A DNA stretch of 64,000 bases from Phoronis australis (taxonomy: Eukaryota > Phoronida > Phoronidae). The translations under genes and the position numbers were made by a program. Position 1 is the first letter of the stretch. Every line of letters begins with the position of its first letter. Below, piece by piece: positions 34,401-45,200 of this stretch. The notes beneath the pieces were generated by a model that had not been told where the DNA came from, did no database searches, and was given only the letters and a program-made list of their open reading frames with translations. The stretch is from the NCBI GenBank assembly GCA_002633005.1, contig NMRA01000139.1, positions 498,050 to 562,049 on the forward strand. The letters run 5' to 3'.

Positions 34401-34571
34401 GTCGTAGTCGTTGTTGGTGTCGTAGTGGTTGTTGGTGTCGTAGTGGTTGTTGGTGTCGTAGTCGTTGTTGGTGTCGTAGCCGTTGTTGGTGTTGTAGACG
34501 AAACCGTTGTTGACGCTGTGTTTACTTCTCGTTTGAGCAAACGCCTTATTCTCAGCAAACTGATGATGCCT
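28406..34571 (-). CDS. Thr-rich, G-x-L-V-I-K repeat protein with C-terminal F5/8 type C (discoidin) domain; 5' end missing
   Basis: Five minus-strand exons with phase 0 junctions: 34571-32423, 32280-32110, 30285-30202, 30075-29959, 28612-28406. The first encodes about 716 residues: a TTTTTP tract, then about seven loosely spaced repeats of the form IVI-x5-G-(E/K)-LVIK between Ser/Thr-rich linkers, then a Lys/Arg-rich stretch (HKRNKKRKRNKYK). The later exons form one discoidin fold: a cysteine start CAPSMVSGNI, a SLVNFNTSVC strand (usual VDLG), MVNKFVLEIKRMDGLW (usual FKL-x-YS-x-DG-x-W), and KGIRIYPEDWTITPYLKLGFMGC, the classic RIYP...LRLELLGC ending. Discoidin domains bind glycans, collagen or phospholipid outside cells, so a secreted matrix or adhesion protein is likely. 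The signal-peptide exon was not found; it should lie right of 34571. The 30285-30202 exon is the weakest, as its acceptor lacks a good pyrimidine tract. Confidence 0.75.
30790..31170. repeat. Cluster of CCTATAGG-type palindromes
   Basis: Two bursts (about 30800-30905 and 31085-31165) of the words CCTATAGGAAT, ATTCCTATAGG, AATCCTATAG and GGATCCTATAAG in both orientations, separated by ordinary AT-rich DNA. Not a simple tandem array. It lies in an intron of the discoidin gene. Confidence 0.75.
31438..31635 (+). CDS. Small open frame, 65 aa, antisense within a discoidin-gene intron; unidentified
   Basis: An ATG at 31438 opens MQATDRHGEASQPHTWYQRS and ends LTSLDIDRLRRQKD. Composition looks protein-like: charged, with several Tyr/Trp/Pro and a PLPKDYGLWRKSKKTIYPQT segment reminiscent of small ciliary or cytoskeletal proteins. 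I do not recognise a family. No splice sites needed. It may be a one-exon small gene, a terminal exon of a plus-strand gene, or chance. Confidence 0.3.
   Translation: MQATDRHGEASQPHTWYQRSTFNLHYRKPLPKDYGLWRKSKKTIYPQTEEPLTSLDIDRLRRQKD
34310..34510 (-). repeat. 18-bp coding minisatellite (Thr-Thr-Thr-Thr-Thr-Pro)
   Basis: About ten units of the plus-strand word GTTGTTGGTGTCGTAGTC encode repeated PTTTTT on the minus strand at the N-terminal side of the 2.15 kb exon. Unit variation is mostly at synonymous third positions, so the peptide is kept while the DNA drifts. Confidence 0.9.
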
Positions 34572-35914
34572 CTGCTGACGAATTAGGAATATTTATTAAA
34601 TTTTGTTGGCATTTCATCATTATACATTCGTGCAAAACTTGTTCACCATTTTACGGATAATAAAACTCGATGCGTGCGCGTCTCGGAGTACGTATGTTTC
34701 AGCCTCAGGGTACGATACCTCGGCCTCTAATCCAGAAGGTGTAGCGCAAGCATTCGACTGGCATTTGGGTAGACTGGACTGCTGATTGCTCTGCTCGAAA
34801 CATTACTATAACAAAGTTATACATATCTCTATAGATCGCACATCTGCGCCCACTGGCGGTGCTGTTCGGATGACCGTAATCACGGCACGCAGTCCTATGT
34901 TTAACTCACGCTCTCTATAGAATGTCAAATCCCAGACTACATTAAAATGGGTAACATTTTCTGCTTGTAACATACATTATGCACGTGCATGTACGGTGGC
35001 TGGGAAAGGATTTACAAGTTTAGCGTCCGATTGACTCGACCGCCCGACTTATTTGTCGAGAGCCTGTTATAACTCGGGAGCTTGGGTTAGGAAAAATAAA
35101 TTTCCGTATCCTTTCCCGTACGCACGTGGATGGATTTGGGGACCGTATTCACGATCAACTTTCATGGCTGAGCCTGTCGTTGAAGTACCTCAGTTCTGGA
35201 CTCATGGCACGAAGTGCAAAACGGTTACTGCCAAAGGGAGGCGGCGCGACACCCATAGCGACCGGCGGCACGTGCAAGGAAGAGGGAGCAAAGGTGGTGA
35301 CAGTTCTGGGAAGCGGCGCGAAAGGGTGGCGACTGGTCTTTGACGACACCGTTTTATTCCGCACATACAGGCGTCTGAGTACATTGTAATGCAACAAAGA
35401 ATATTTGTGTTATTCTTACACCAGGATTTAAGGCTATTTAGTTGGGACCTGGGGGTAATATTATAGTCCTAGGTTGGGGCAGACGGCTCAGGGATACTCG
35501 TCCAAAGAGTCTGTAATCCGAAAATTCACAGGTCGTAATATTTTTCTTCGCATTTTTTAAACCCAATTCACGATCCCGTATTGGATCGTAGTCCTGTAGG
35601 ATGCATAATGTCCTCAGGTATACTGTGGTAGTAAGAGTCTAAGTTTCATAGGACCTGCAGTTCGAAAAAACACCTCGGACTAACAGATCCCGCGTCGGAC
35701 CACGAATGGTAAAACAGATAACATGTATGCAAATATACCTTCGTCGTGTCTGAGTGTACGGCGGGAAGCAAAGGAAATAAAAGACCGCTATCAGTTGAAA
35801 GAATTTTCGTTTCATTTTGCCTGCGACCCGAGAGCCTGAGCGTTGCACAGAGCAAAAGTAATGGAAGTCGTCACTACCTTATGACGTATGTGTGACATTG
35901 CATGACGGTGACAT

Positions 35915-36090
35915 CCCGTTGCTCCCAACTTGTTCGATTGTATAGCCCAACAACAAGTTGGGAAGTTTACCCCCCGTAGCCAATTAACTCCATTCTGGCG
36001 TTGATGGTTGGAGGGCCTGCGCTCTTTTGTTTAATAATTGCTCTAATCTCCGATCAGATCGTGTCTACCTGACTGGGGTGGGCTGATAAA
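35915..36090 (-). repeat. Dispersed repeat copy (partner of 14806-15010)
   Basis: Reverse complement of the family at 14806-15010, including the CCCAACTTG/CAAGTTGGG hairpin near 35925-35962 and the CCCAGTCAGG edge near 36070. Confidence 0.75.
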
Positions 36091-36760
36091 AATGAAAGTT
36101 AAGTGAAGCCTGGGTTAAGCCAGATATTATCGTACGTTCAGCACCCCTCACGTCTGGAAAATTTCTGAACGACAGGACGCTGAAATGGGTCCCGATCTTT
36201 AATATTCTGAAGAGACCTACACAATCGTGTATTGATTGGTACTTTTCTAATGTTTTCAAAATGACACTGTGTAGGCTTTCATGTTTTGTAAGATGATGTG
36301 AGCTCGATATTGTTACATGTATTTGTTGAAGCTTGGTACTCAAACCAGTAATATGCTGACACCAGCCAACCGTTTTATTTGATCGATCAATGCGAACATT
36401 AAACGCAGGAAGGCATGCCTGTCTGCTAAAAGCAATTCCACGAAGAACAGTTGCATATTCCGTAGACAAAAGAAACTCTTTGAGAAAAAGCAAGATAATG
36501 CGGGACACCATGGGACTGAAAATCCAGTAACTCGCAGGGAGTATGGTCTCTGGTAAAAGGGCGGCCACTGTAGATGTCGGGAAAAGATCAACCAATACAA
36601 CGTGCCAATCTGAACAATTTATGTTATTTGTGTCGGTGTAAATAGGCCAATAGATTTTAAAAATAATCGTCTCTGGTGTGTAAATTTGAATTATATTACA
36701 TAATTCACTGTTTCCATTCCACAAGGGAACATGTCTCGCCGCATGTGCTTAACGATTGTC
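36065..36760 (-). CDS. Unassigned long open frame (about 230 codons)
   Basis: An uninterrupted minus-strand frame with no ATG near its 5' end. It includes a hydrophobic stretch (SRIILLFLKEFLLS) and a His-rich part (TISSSHHLTKHESLH). Its last 8 or so codons run into the dispersed repeat 35915-36090. I recognise no domain. It could be a chance frame, an exon of a longer gene, or transposon sequence. Its length is the only support. Confidence 0.2.
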
Positions 36761-37128
36761 TTTCGTCAGCGGAACACAACCGACGCAACCATCGAACGTT
36801 AACGCCATTACGTTTCGTCCTCTCAAATACACAAAAAAAAATAAAAATCGAATTAGAACGTTCACACTCATGAAAACGGTCACGTGATATTCCTTACAGT
36901 AATAGTATCACATTTCCTGTACTATCAAGAGCATCGAAACCATCAATGACTCAAGAAATCACCCCAGACTTTATTGAATTTCGCCAACCTTAAGTAGCAA
37001 ATTCGAAAATAGCGCATCAGCAAAGACAGTATCTTTGGGATCATTACGCATTCCTTGTGACTCGAGTCAGTAACGAACACGGAATCCCCTTACGGTAACG
37101 AGTATTCTGAGACCGATTTAATGACAAT

Positions 37129-37212
37129 TAAAGGCCCAATTCGATTTCGTTTATTTATCCAAATAAATAGGCGAAATGCAGCCTTAAAAGAGACTTCAAT
37201 AATTGGGCCTTT
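37129..37212. mobile_element. Short palindromic MITE-like element
   Basis: Perfect 12-bp inverted ends AAAGGCCCAATT / AATTGGGCCTTT enclose about 60 bases that themselves contain a weak hairpin (CGTTTATTTATCC / AAATAAATAGGCG). Confidence 0.65.
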
Positions 37213-37392
37213 GACCGAGTCCTAATTTCCCTCAATTTTCACGTGATAATACCCGAGACTAGAAAATTTATACATGTGAACCTGTTTCTCGCCTGAAAAG
37301 ATACGCAGGTGAACCTGTTTCTCGCGTGATTTATACATTCACTTATCTGTTACTTTTCTTATGTCTTCACAGCTTAGAGAGAACAGCCTCCC

Positions 37393-37531
37393 GTTCAGTA
37401 ACGCTAGGACCTCGCTAAAAAGCAATACTTCGCGAGATTACGTGAGATATTGCCGTGCATTTTAAATGAGAACACGTGACTTTGACTAGGTCTTAGCTAG
37501 GTCCTAGCGTAGGTCCTAGCGTCTACTGAAC
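37393..37531 (+). mobile_element. MITE family copy 1 (inverted ends GTTCAGTA.ACGCTAGGACCT)
   Basis: Ends are inverted copies of one another: GTTCAGTAACGCTAGGACCT at the left and its near complement AGGTCCTAGCGTCTACTGAAC at the right. The interior (TTCGCGAGATTACGTGAGAT...) is shared in reverse orientation with 40366-40488. Confidence 0.75.
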
Positions 37532-38342
37532 GCACACCTGGTTTTTGTGTTTGTTGTATTTAAACCATTGTTTACTCAACGCACTTTCGTACTTTCACTA
37601 GCATATCTTGAAGAAATGCACCTATAGTACTGCAGTAAATGAAAGTCAACAGAAGATTAAATTTAAAAAGATTTAGCTAACTGATTATATAATTATATTA
37701 AAGTTGTCACTGTACTCGACTGCCGAGTCTTGTTTTCGTTGTACTTCAAAAGTTGGAGGAAATATTTTTCATTACTTGAATTTTCTAAAAAGTTCTTGAA
37801 AATTTTAGTTTTCAAAATTTTTAAAGCTCTGAAAACTTAAGTTTTCATTGGGTACTAGGCTTACACGCCACTGTTGACTACTTATTACATGTACGTAAAT
37901 GGAGGGGGGTGAGGCAGCTATAAAAGATTGGTTGAAGTCTATGCTGCTCGACAACTACCAACCCTCTGCATTACATACACATCTGTGGGTTTCATTGAAT
38001 GTAGGCACACCAGCGAAGTCAGTGGAACGGTCAGTGTAGAGTTATTATAAATCAACTGAGTGTTAGATCAGGGTCAGCAAACAGCTGTACAGAAATTTCA
38101 GGTACCGTATGTAAGTGTCCTCAACCATATATTTGAAGTATCTGAAGTCGAATACCAGTGTAGAGGTCGAAGACGAATTTCAGTCGTACCTTGACCTTGT
38201 ATCACATTTGTTTAATCTATTGTATGCAGATTTAATACACTTTATGATCATGAGAAAAAAAGTTTTCTTAGTGATGTCAATTGGCCATGTGAGATATCTG
38301 ATATTGATTATCAGGACCTGTTAGTGGATTTTAGCGAAATGG

Positions 38343-38747
38343 GTTACCGGGAATTTCCGAAAATAGGCCCTATGGCGGATATTCGAAAATGACTTTTCAA
38401 AAACGTCAAAATAAACCGAATATACGCGAGGGCATATATTCTAGTAGTAGGGGCGTATTTTAAGAAACTGTGCTATTAAAACTGTCCTCCATACTGAGCC
38501 AATACCGTTAGTAACCGAAAAATAACCCAATATCTCGTTCAGTGAGCTACATGTAATGCCAAGTGAAACCGTTATCATAGAGGAAGAATGTCTTGTCAAA
38601 ATAAAGCAAAATTTTACGTCATACGTATTTCAGAACAATCCGTCAGATTTTCATAATATGTGAACAGTTATCGAAAATATACGTCCATAAACGTACTCAT
38701 GGAAAGTTTTTGGAAATTGCAGCCTATTTTCGGAAATTCCCGGTAAC
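38343..38747. mobile_element. MITE-like element with perfect 26-bp terminal inverted repeats
   Basis: 38343-38368 (begins GTTACCGGGAATTTCCG) is the exact reverse complement of 38722-38747. The 353-base interior is AT-rich, non-coding, and has an internal partial repeat of the AAT(A/T)TCCGAAAA theme. No clear target duplication was seen. Confidence 0.85.
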
Positions 38748-40365
38748 AACGGATTTATGTTGATGAATGTGATTGTATTTTAAGTACATACTGGGCCTCT
38801 ATCACTTGATGGACTCGGGAACGACCCGACTCGTTTTTGTCTGTACTTACATAATTGAAGAGACGTGAGAACCCCCGGTAGTAGCGACCGTTCGGATAAA
38901 TAACCGCCTGCATAATACCCGAACACGGTCGAGGTTAGCCAGGACAAGGTAGGTGGTTCTTTTGAGTGTTCTAACTGACTAGTATTCACCCAGAGCAGTG
39001 GCTTAGAGATAAGACTTTGAAGCCGAACTTTGAATCCTCGGTGTGAGGTTTTGTTTTCACGAGCAAAATGTGCACTGAATGAAACAACAAAAACAACGGA
39101 TGTACCACTGCCCCGGGCCACTGCCGGCACCAAGAGTCCGAGCCATTCAATGGCAGTCTTTGGGCCCAACCGCCGTTGTAACTAACACGCGTAGGGTATT
39201 ATGCTTGTCCATGGATATCTGTCCACTGGTCATAATTCACAAGAGGCTAGAATGAGGCAGCTATAAGGGGGTTTCCGGTGTTTGATGCCAAATTACATTT
39301 ACTACTTTGCAACGAGAGCAAGGCCAACAGTTTGAACGATGTGCTATAGTGCCTATGTGTTACACTGCCTAGCGAAAGTTATTTTCGTCGGCCTCATGCC
39401 TGGAATGTCAGACGTGTGGGTTATAGTTTCCACCAATGCACAGGCCGCGCTGTTAGGTACCACGATAAGCCACTAAGGCCAGCGATTGTTTGAGGTTTTC
39501 TGCTTGACTGAGATCAACTTAAGTGAGCGTTAGGTTTAAACAATTGTAGCGCCATTGTGAAGTGTCCAAAGCAACAAGGATGGACAAGCGGAAAATTGGT
39601 TGCTGTATCTCTGGCCAAATGGCGGCAATGCTACATACATAAATTGCTTGCGTGAAAGTTTTAGTACGAAGAAAAACCAGAGGCGAAAATCAGTTATCTA
39701 CGTGGGCGGGTGAATTACATAGTAAATTATGCACTTATTTTGATTATTATACATAAAGTGACAGAATTATTGTGAATTAATTAACGTCGTGGGCGTACGG
39801 TGACCTCCAGGTCACTGCAACCAGTTGTACCGTGTTGGTTATGATTGACAGTTTTTCAAACAAGGTGTTCAAACTGTATGGAATGTGCTACCTTCATAGG
39901 TGTTACGTAAAATACCTGGATTATAAAAGAACCACCCTCTTTTCTATCATTCACAAATATTCACATTCCCAAACTGTAGATATCTGCACTTATGCTGCCC
40001 TCAGATATATCAAACAGTCTATCTGAGTGCTGCCACAGTAAAAAAGTCTCCCACCCCTTAGCAAATTGTTTCCATTCCACTGTCTAACTCGATCAAAAGA
40101 GACGCTCAGCCGGTTTCAAAGCAAACGGTCACATGAGTTTGACGTAACTCTCGATGGGCGCGGCAAATGATGTAACCTGATCAGGACAGAATTCAGTAAC
40201 CCTAAGACCAGTGCTGCAAATTAGAGGTAAGTAGGCTCTCAAAGCCCACCGTATCACATTGAGCACTTACGGTGTGTAGGCGCTAAGTTCAAATTCCAAA
40301 AGGTGGTTGGCTGCGCCTACTGTACGTATATGCGCCTACGCCCCACTCACTACAGCACTGGCTAA

Positions 40366-40488
40366 GACCTAAGCTAGGACCTCGCGAAAATCTTGCAAAA
40401 ATCACGTATTCTCATTTAAAATACACGGCAATAGCTCACGTAATATCGCGAAGTCTTAATTTTTAGCGAAGTCCTAGCCTTTCTGAAC
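40366..40488 (-). mobile_element. MITE family copy 2
   Basis: Reverse complement of 37393-37531 over nearly the whole length, with the TAAGACCTAAGCTAGGACCT end better preserved on the left and GAAC at the right. Confidence 0.7.
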
Positions 40489-40819
40489 TCTACCAGGAGA
40501 GATTGTCGAAAATCAGAATTGTCTATAACTACCGGTATTTATTGCAAACGGACTACGCAAATCAATCCATTCATGGCGAAAAACTCATAAAACATTTAAG
40601 TACCGTTTGCTTGCATTTCAACTACCAAAAGTAATCAACGAGGACGCAGACGATCGTAAACACTCGAGGCGCGTGCTTCAAGGTCTGGCCTGCCCATTTT
40701 TGCCGAACAATTCCGACTCCCGTCTGTTTACTTCTCAGTAAGCGCCTGTTTGATATGTGTTGCTCCCTAGTGGTAAATGCATTGATTTCACATCACAAAT
40801 GAAAAAAGTGAACTAAAGT

Positions 40820-41110
40820 ATGCGATGCGCACACTCAGCCCAAAATATAGGGGGGCTCGCATTTTTCGGTAGACCTTTTACTGGAAGAAATCAACGAGGA
40901 CTAAAAAAAAAAAATAAACGGAGCCACTAGGTTCAAGCCCACGAATTGTGCATCCGCGCCGACTTCCCCTGGATTTTGTGGACTTTTGTCTCGTTTACCC
41001 GGACTTTTTGTTTCACTGAGGCTGACCTTTTTTCCCAATTCGCCAAATTGGGGAGCTCATTCAAGCCCCCCCACCGAGCCCTCCCCCTCGGTGCGCCCAT
41101 GCTATGGTCT
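40820..41110 (+). repeat. Dispersed repeat, copy 2 (partner of 1040-1340)
   Basis: Same block order and strand as the copy at the start of the window; see that entry. Unknown class. Confidence 0.7.
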
Positions 41111-42221
41111 GTGGAAAGTAAATCAAGCAGTCAGACAGTGTTCCAAAACAGATGTACTTTATAAGGCTACTGCTAATAGTAAAGAAACTGATATGGCTTG
41201 TGCCCATCATTAGGGGGGTAATCTTACATAACAACTGTCTCACGCACACTGAGGTTTCAATATTTTATGACACAAAGTTCAGAGACGTCTCTTCGTTATC
41301 CAAAATTTGTTTTACCCACTCGCTGCGCATATCACGCATCCACGGCTGTTTGTCCAGTTATCAAACTTTTTCTCGGCAGAGTTGCAGCCCAAAGCACATC
41401 AGAAAAACTTTGTTAGGATTGAAAAGACGAATAGAGTAATGCCGCCGAGAAAAAAATGCAAAGAATCAGACAACAACAAATAAAGTGGAATTCCATTGAC
41501 ACAAAAACGAGGCAGCAAATATGCCTCACGGATGTTTGCGGCATTGTCAGTGGGTAAATGCAGCGAGATTCTAGTGTTGTAGGGTAAACCGGGACGGTCC
41601 TGCTGACCCACACATCAATATCTCACAAAGTAATGTTCACTCATTGGACGATATAACTTAAAGATAGTATGTCTCATTAAAACTGTGAATATTTGAGTTT
41701 GTAGCAAGCACCACCCTTTGACTTCCTGGCGAACTGTGTGTAGTTTACAAGTTTAATCAGGAAAAGAAACAATTTGTATATAAATTTCGGTTCTAAGGAA
41801 AGCGCCACAACTGATACAATTAAATCAAGTGTGAACATAAAGAAAACCCTAGTAATTCTAAATATTACGCAATCGTTATTTGATAGTGAAATGAACAAAT
41901 AATAAAAACTGTTCCTTGTTTCATTAGGGTAACTATTGCACTCATTTACATAAACATAATAATAGATTTTAATGGTTAATGGTTCTCAGAAGACCCGGGG
42001 TTGTTTTTAAACTAGCACTTCATTTGCATATTCACAATTTAATGAAACATAGGATCCTTAATATAATAAAAAATTGAATGTCCCTGCGAATCTTTCGTGT
42101 TGCTGAAATGTGTTTGCTTTACAAAATGATCCTCATCCCGAGCAATATCAGCGATGCGTTATGCTGGTGAATATAATTTAAAATCGATAATTTTCATGGT
42201 TAAAAAGGTTTGTTTTTTAAG

Positions 42222-45200
42222 ATGACAGCAGTCGTGGAAGCTGGTGCTCCCAGAATAACTGAGGAAGATGTGAAAATTATGGTTAAGCGACTGTATGGCA
42301 TGACAGTTGGAGAATTAGAACGGCTGGCCAGTTACGATGACATCAATTATCACGTGATTTGCGAGGAGCACGTCAATTCACCAGGATTTGTATTCAAAGT
42401 TATTAACGCCTCCGATTCCTGTGCTCCGGGATATCAAGGTAAGTGACTCTAACATGGGAACTAGATATTCTTGCTAGCATAATGTTTTTGATTGTTTGGT
42501 ATTGAGGAGACCCCTATGTAGAATTTTAGCTGAGTTTTACTCGTGACAACCTAGATGTATTTTTTAAGCCCGCGATTGCGGAAAATTATGTTTTTTCCGT
42601 TAACTTCATTACCTAGCACCAAGGTTATTTCTATGGTTTTACGTATGTCGCCGAAGTCTGTGAATTTAAATGGATTTGGTTTACAGGTGGAAAAACGGTG
42701 AATTTGAAAAATTTATGCAAATTAAGGCCGCCATCATAAAAATGTCCTTGTGCTTATGACGAGCATGAAATCTCCACAGGTAAATTATATTGCTATTTTC
42801 TCATGTTTCTTTGGTCAATTAATTCAATGAAATCAGGGTGCAGGCTGCTGCGTGATAAATTTGCATAATTTATCCAAATAATTGCCACCATCATCCAGAA
42901 AGTCTGTTTCTATTCGTAACTGCCTTACGGGACAGTTCATGTGAACACCTTGATATTTGCACCCATGTGTTCGTGGTCAATGAATTTAATGAAGTCAGTT
43001 TGGATAATTTATAATTTATGCAAACAGGCTGACATTATCCATTTTGATTGCTTCCGCTAACAGATACAATTAATGCAGATACAAATCAAAGGATTGTAAT
43101 TAATTACAAGGCTTCCAGGATTCATGTAATTCACTCTAGTTTTGCCACAGGTCACTATATTCATCTAATTGCTTAGTCTCATGTCAAGAAAGCATGGAGA
43201 CAATGTCTGTGTAAAACCTCCAATTTCTAGTTACGATCACCCAAACTCACATCAACTATTGCACTGCATTGTTGTTGCTGCCGGAACTTTAACTTGAGTT
43301 GTTCTCTTAGTGCTTGACCTTGATAATTAATATTTGACAGATTTTCTCGATGCCCAAGATGAAACGATGTCGCTTCTTCGTAACAACGGATACGCCTGTC
43401 CAGAACTCGTTAAAACTGTCGGTGGCAGCACGAGAAGTCTTGAGACCATTTCACGTGATGTAAACGGAGGTAATGATTGGCTTGTCACTCGGTGGACGAG
43501 AGTCAATTCTGCTGCAGTGTTGCTCTTATCTAAACTTACGCTAAATCTGGTCTTCCCAACTGTCCCTATTAAGGTTAAGGGGGTGGTTTCAGTTTAGGCT
43601 TGAAGCTCCCGATTTATCGTTGCGATAACTCATCAAATCCTCCCACTCATTAGTTAAAACAGCTGCCTTTTACGAAACAGGATCTTGAGCAACTCCAACT
43701 CCAATTGGATAGTGACGCTCTGTTTAGCTTTTTATGCGCCCACATTTTTATATTTGGTGCATATGGCCGTCTTCTCTGTCTGGGCGTCCGGGCGTCCGGG
43801 CGTCCGGGCGTCAGGCGTCGGCTGCTGCATTTTGCTATACCCCATGTTATGAAATTTGACAGATGTGTTTCTGAGAAGCTGGCCACAGATGACTGAGAGT
43901 TTCGGACCGATTCGACTACCGCTCTGCCTCTTAGTGGCAATTTCGTTTTTTTCCGTTTGTCTCTGTATCTTTGGAGTTCCTTGATAGATTCGTTTTGCGT
44001 ACAATTTAGCAAATTAGTTCATATTTAAGCGACGATGACACTTTCCCCTTTTCGGACGCATTTAACGTGTTGTGCGCCACCTGGTTACAAAAAATGAATA
44101 GTTTTTTGACAGCCACCTTCCTATCCGCCAAACTGCTGAAAGGATCATTATGATAATTGGCAGATGTGTTTCTGATGAGAAGACCGGTCTGAAACTGATA
44201 CCCGACGGGTTCGACTGCATTGGCGACCCCAAGTGCCAAATTTTGTTTTTTTTTGCGTCCATGGCTCTATCTCAATTTTTGTAAAATTTGGCAGATATGT
44301 ACCTATGGAGACGATAACGATTGGCATGAGTTTCAGACCAATGCGGCTGCAGATTCGTCCATTTTAGTTTTTTACGTTTGCTTCTGCATCTTCTGAGTTC
44401 CTTGACGGATTTTCATGAAATTTAGCATATAAGTTTCTATTAAGGAGATGATCACGTCTGTTCAGAATTCTTTCTCAAATGGGGCTATTCGGAGAATTCT
44501 CCTCGCGGTGTCGCTGCTGTACTAGTGGTGATTGAATTGCGCATGCGTGGCTGTTTGCATGTAAACAAATGGTAAAAGATGGAATTTTTATCAAAACACG
44601 TCGTCGCGCTAAGCCTTATTACTGCTAATTTCCCTGGTGCAAGTCTTCGACAGGTGGCCACAAATTCCCAAAAGACCTAAGGTTACTATATTCGTGGACA
44701 ATTGCGGTCAACAGGGTCAACTAACTGACAAAAAGTGTGTGGATGCTGAAGCCCCGTGCGTGCGCTATGCAGTTCCATTCGGAGACTACACAACATTACT
44801 TGGTAAGTTTTTAGCAATCAGTTTCTATCAACATCGTCCGGTGATGTTATCCCCACCAGTTACCCCACTGAATAACAGTTTTATTGAGTGGAACTAAGTG
44901 TTTCTTTTTGGAAACTCACCCGATGCCGGGTAGGCTAGCAGCACATATTCATATTGTCCTGGGTGGGAGTGTTCCCAAAAAATAAGAGGACTAAGAGGTG
45001 TATGGTACGTGATGCACAGAAGTCAAGAGTGACTTTTTCACAGCAGTTTCTCTTCAAAACTATGCTGTTTCCAATAAAATTCTCTAGATGAGTGAGTTTC
45101 CTTATTTTATCGTGGACCCCAACCCCAGGACCACCAGCTCAGTTATCGAATTAACATGAATAAGCCTTAATTCAGTAAATGTCGTAACATTGCANNNNNN

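Larger units (their letters stand above)
34572..42221. other. Intergenic region (5' of discoidin gene, 5' of HYKK)
   Basis: No gene recognised. It holds several inverted-repeat elements (37129-37212, 37393-37531, 38343-38747, 40366-40488), two dispersed repeat copies (35915-36090, 40820-41110) and a long unassigned minus frame (36065-36760). The missing first exon(s) of the minus-strand discoidin gene should lie here. Confidence 0.5.

Noticed and set aside
34158-34586. Plus-strand Val-Gly repeat frame
   Set aside because: Antisense reading of the Thr-Pro minisatellite.
43785-43815. GGGCGTCC tandem as a possible CRISPR or regulatory array
   Set aside because: Units are directly adjacent without spacers; it is a short minisatellite in a eukaryotic intron.
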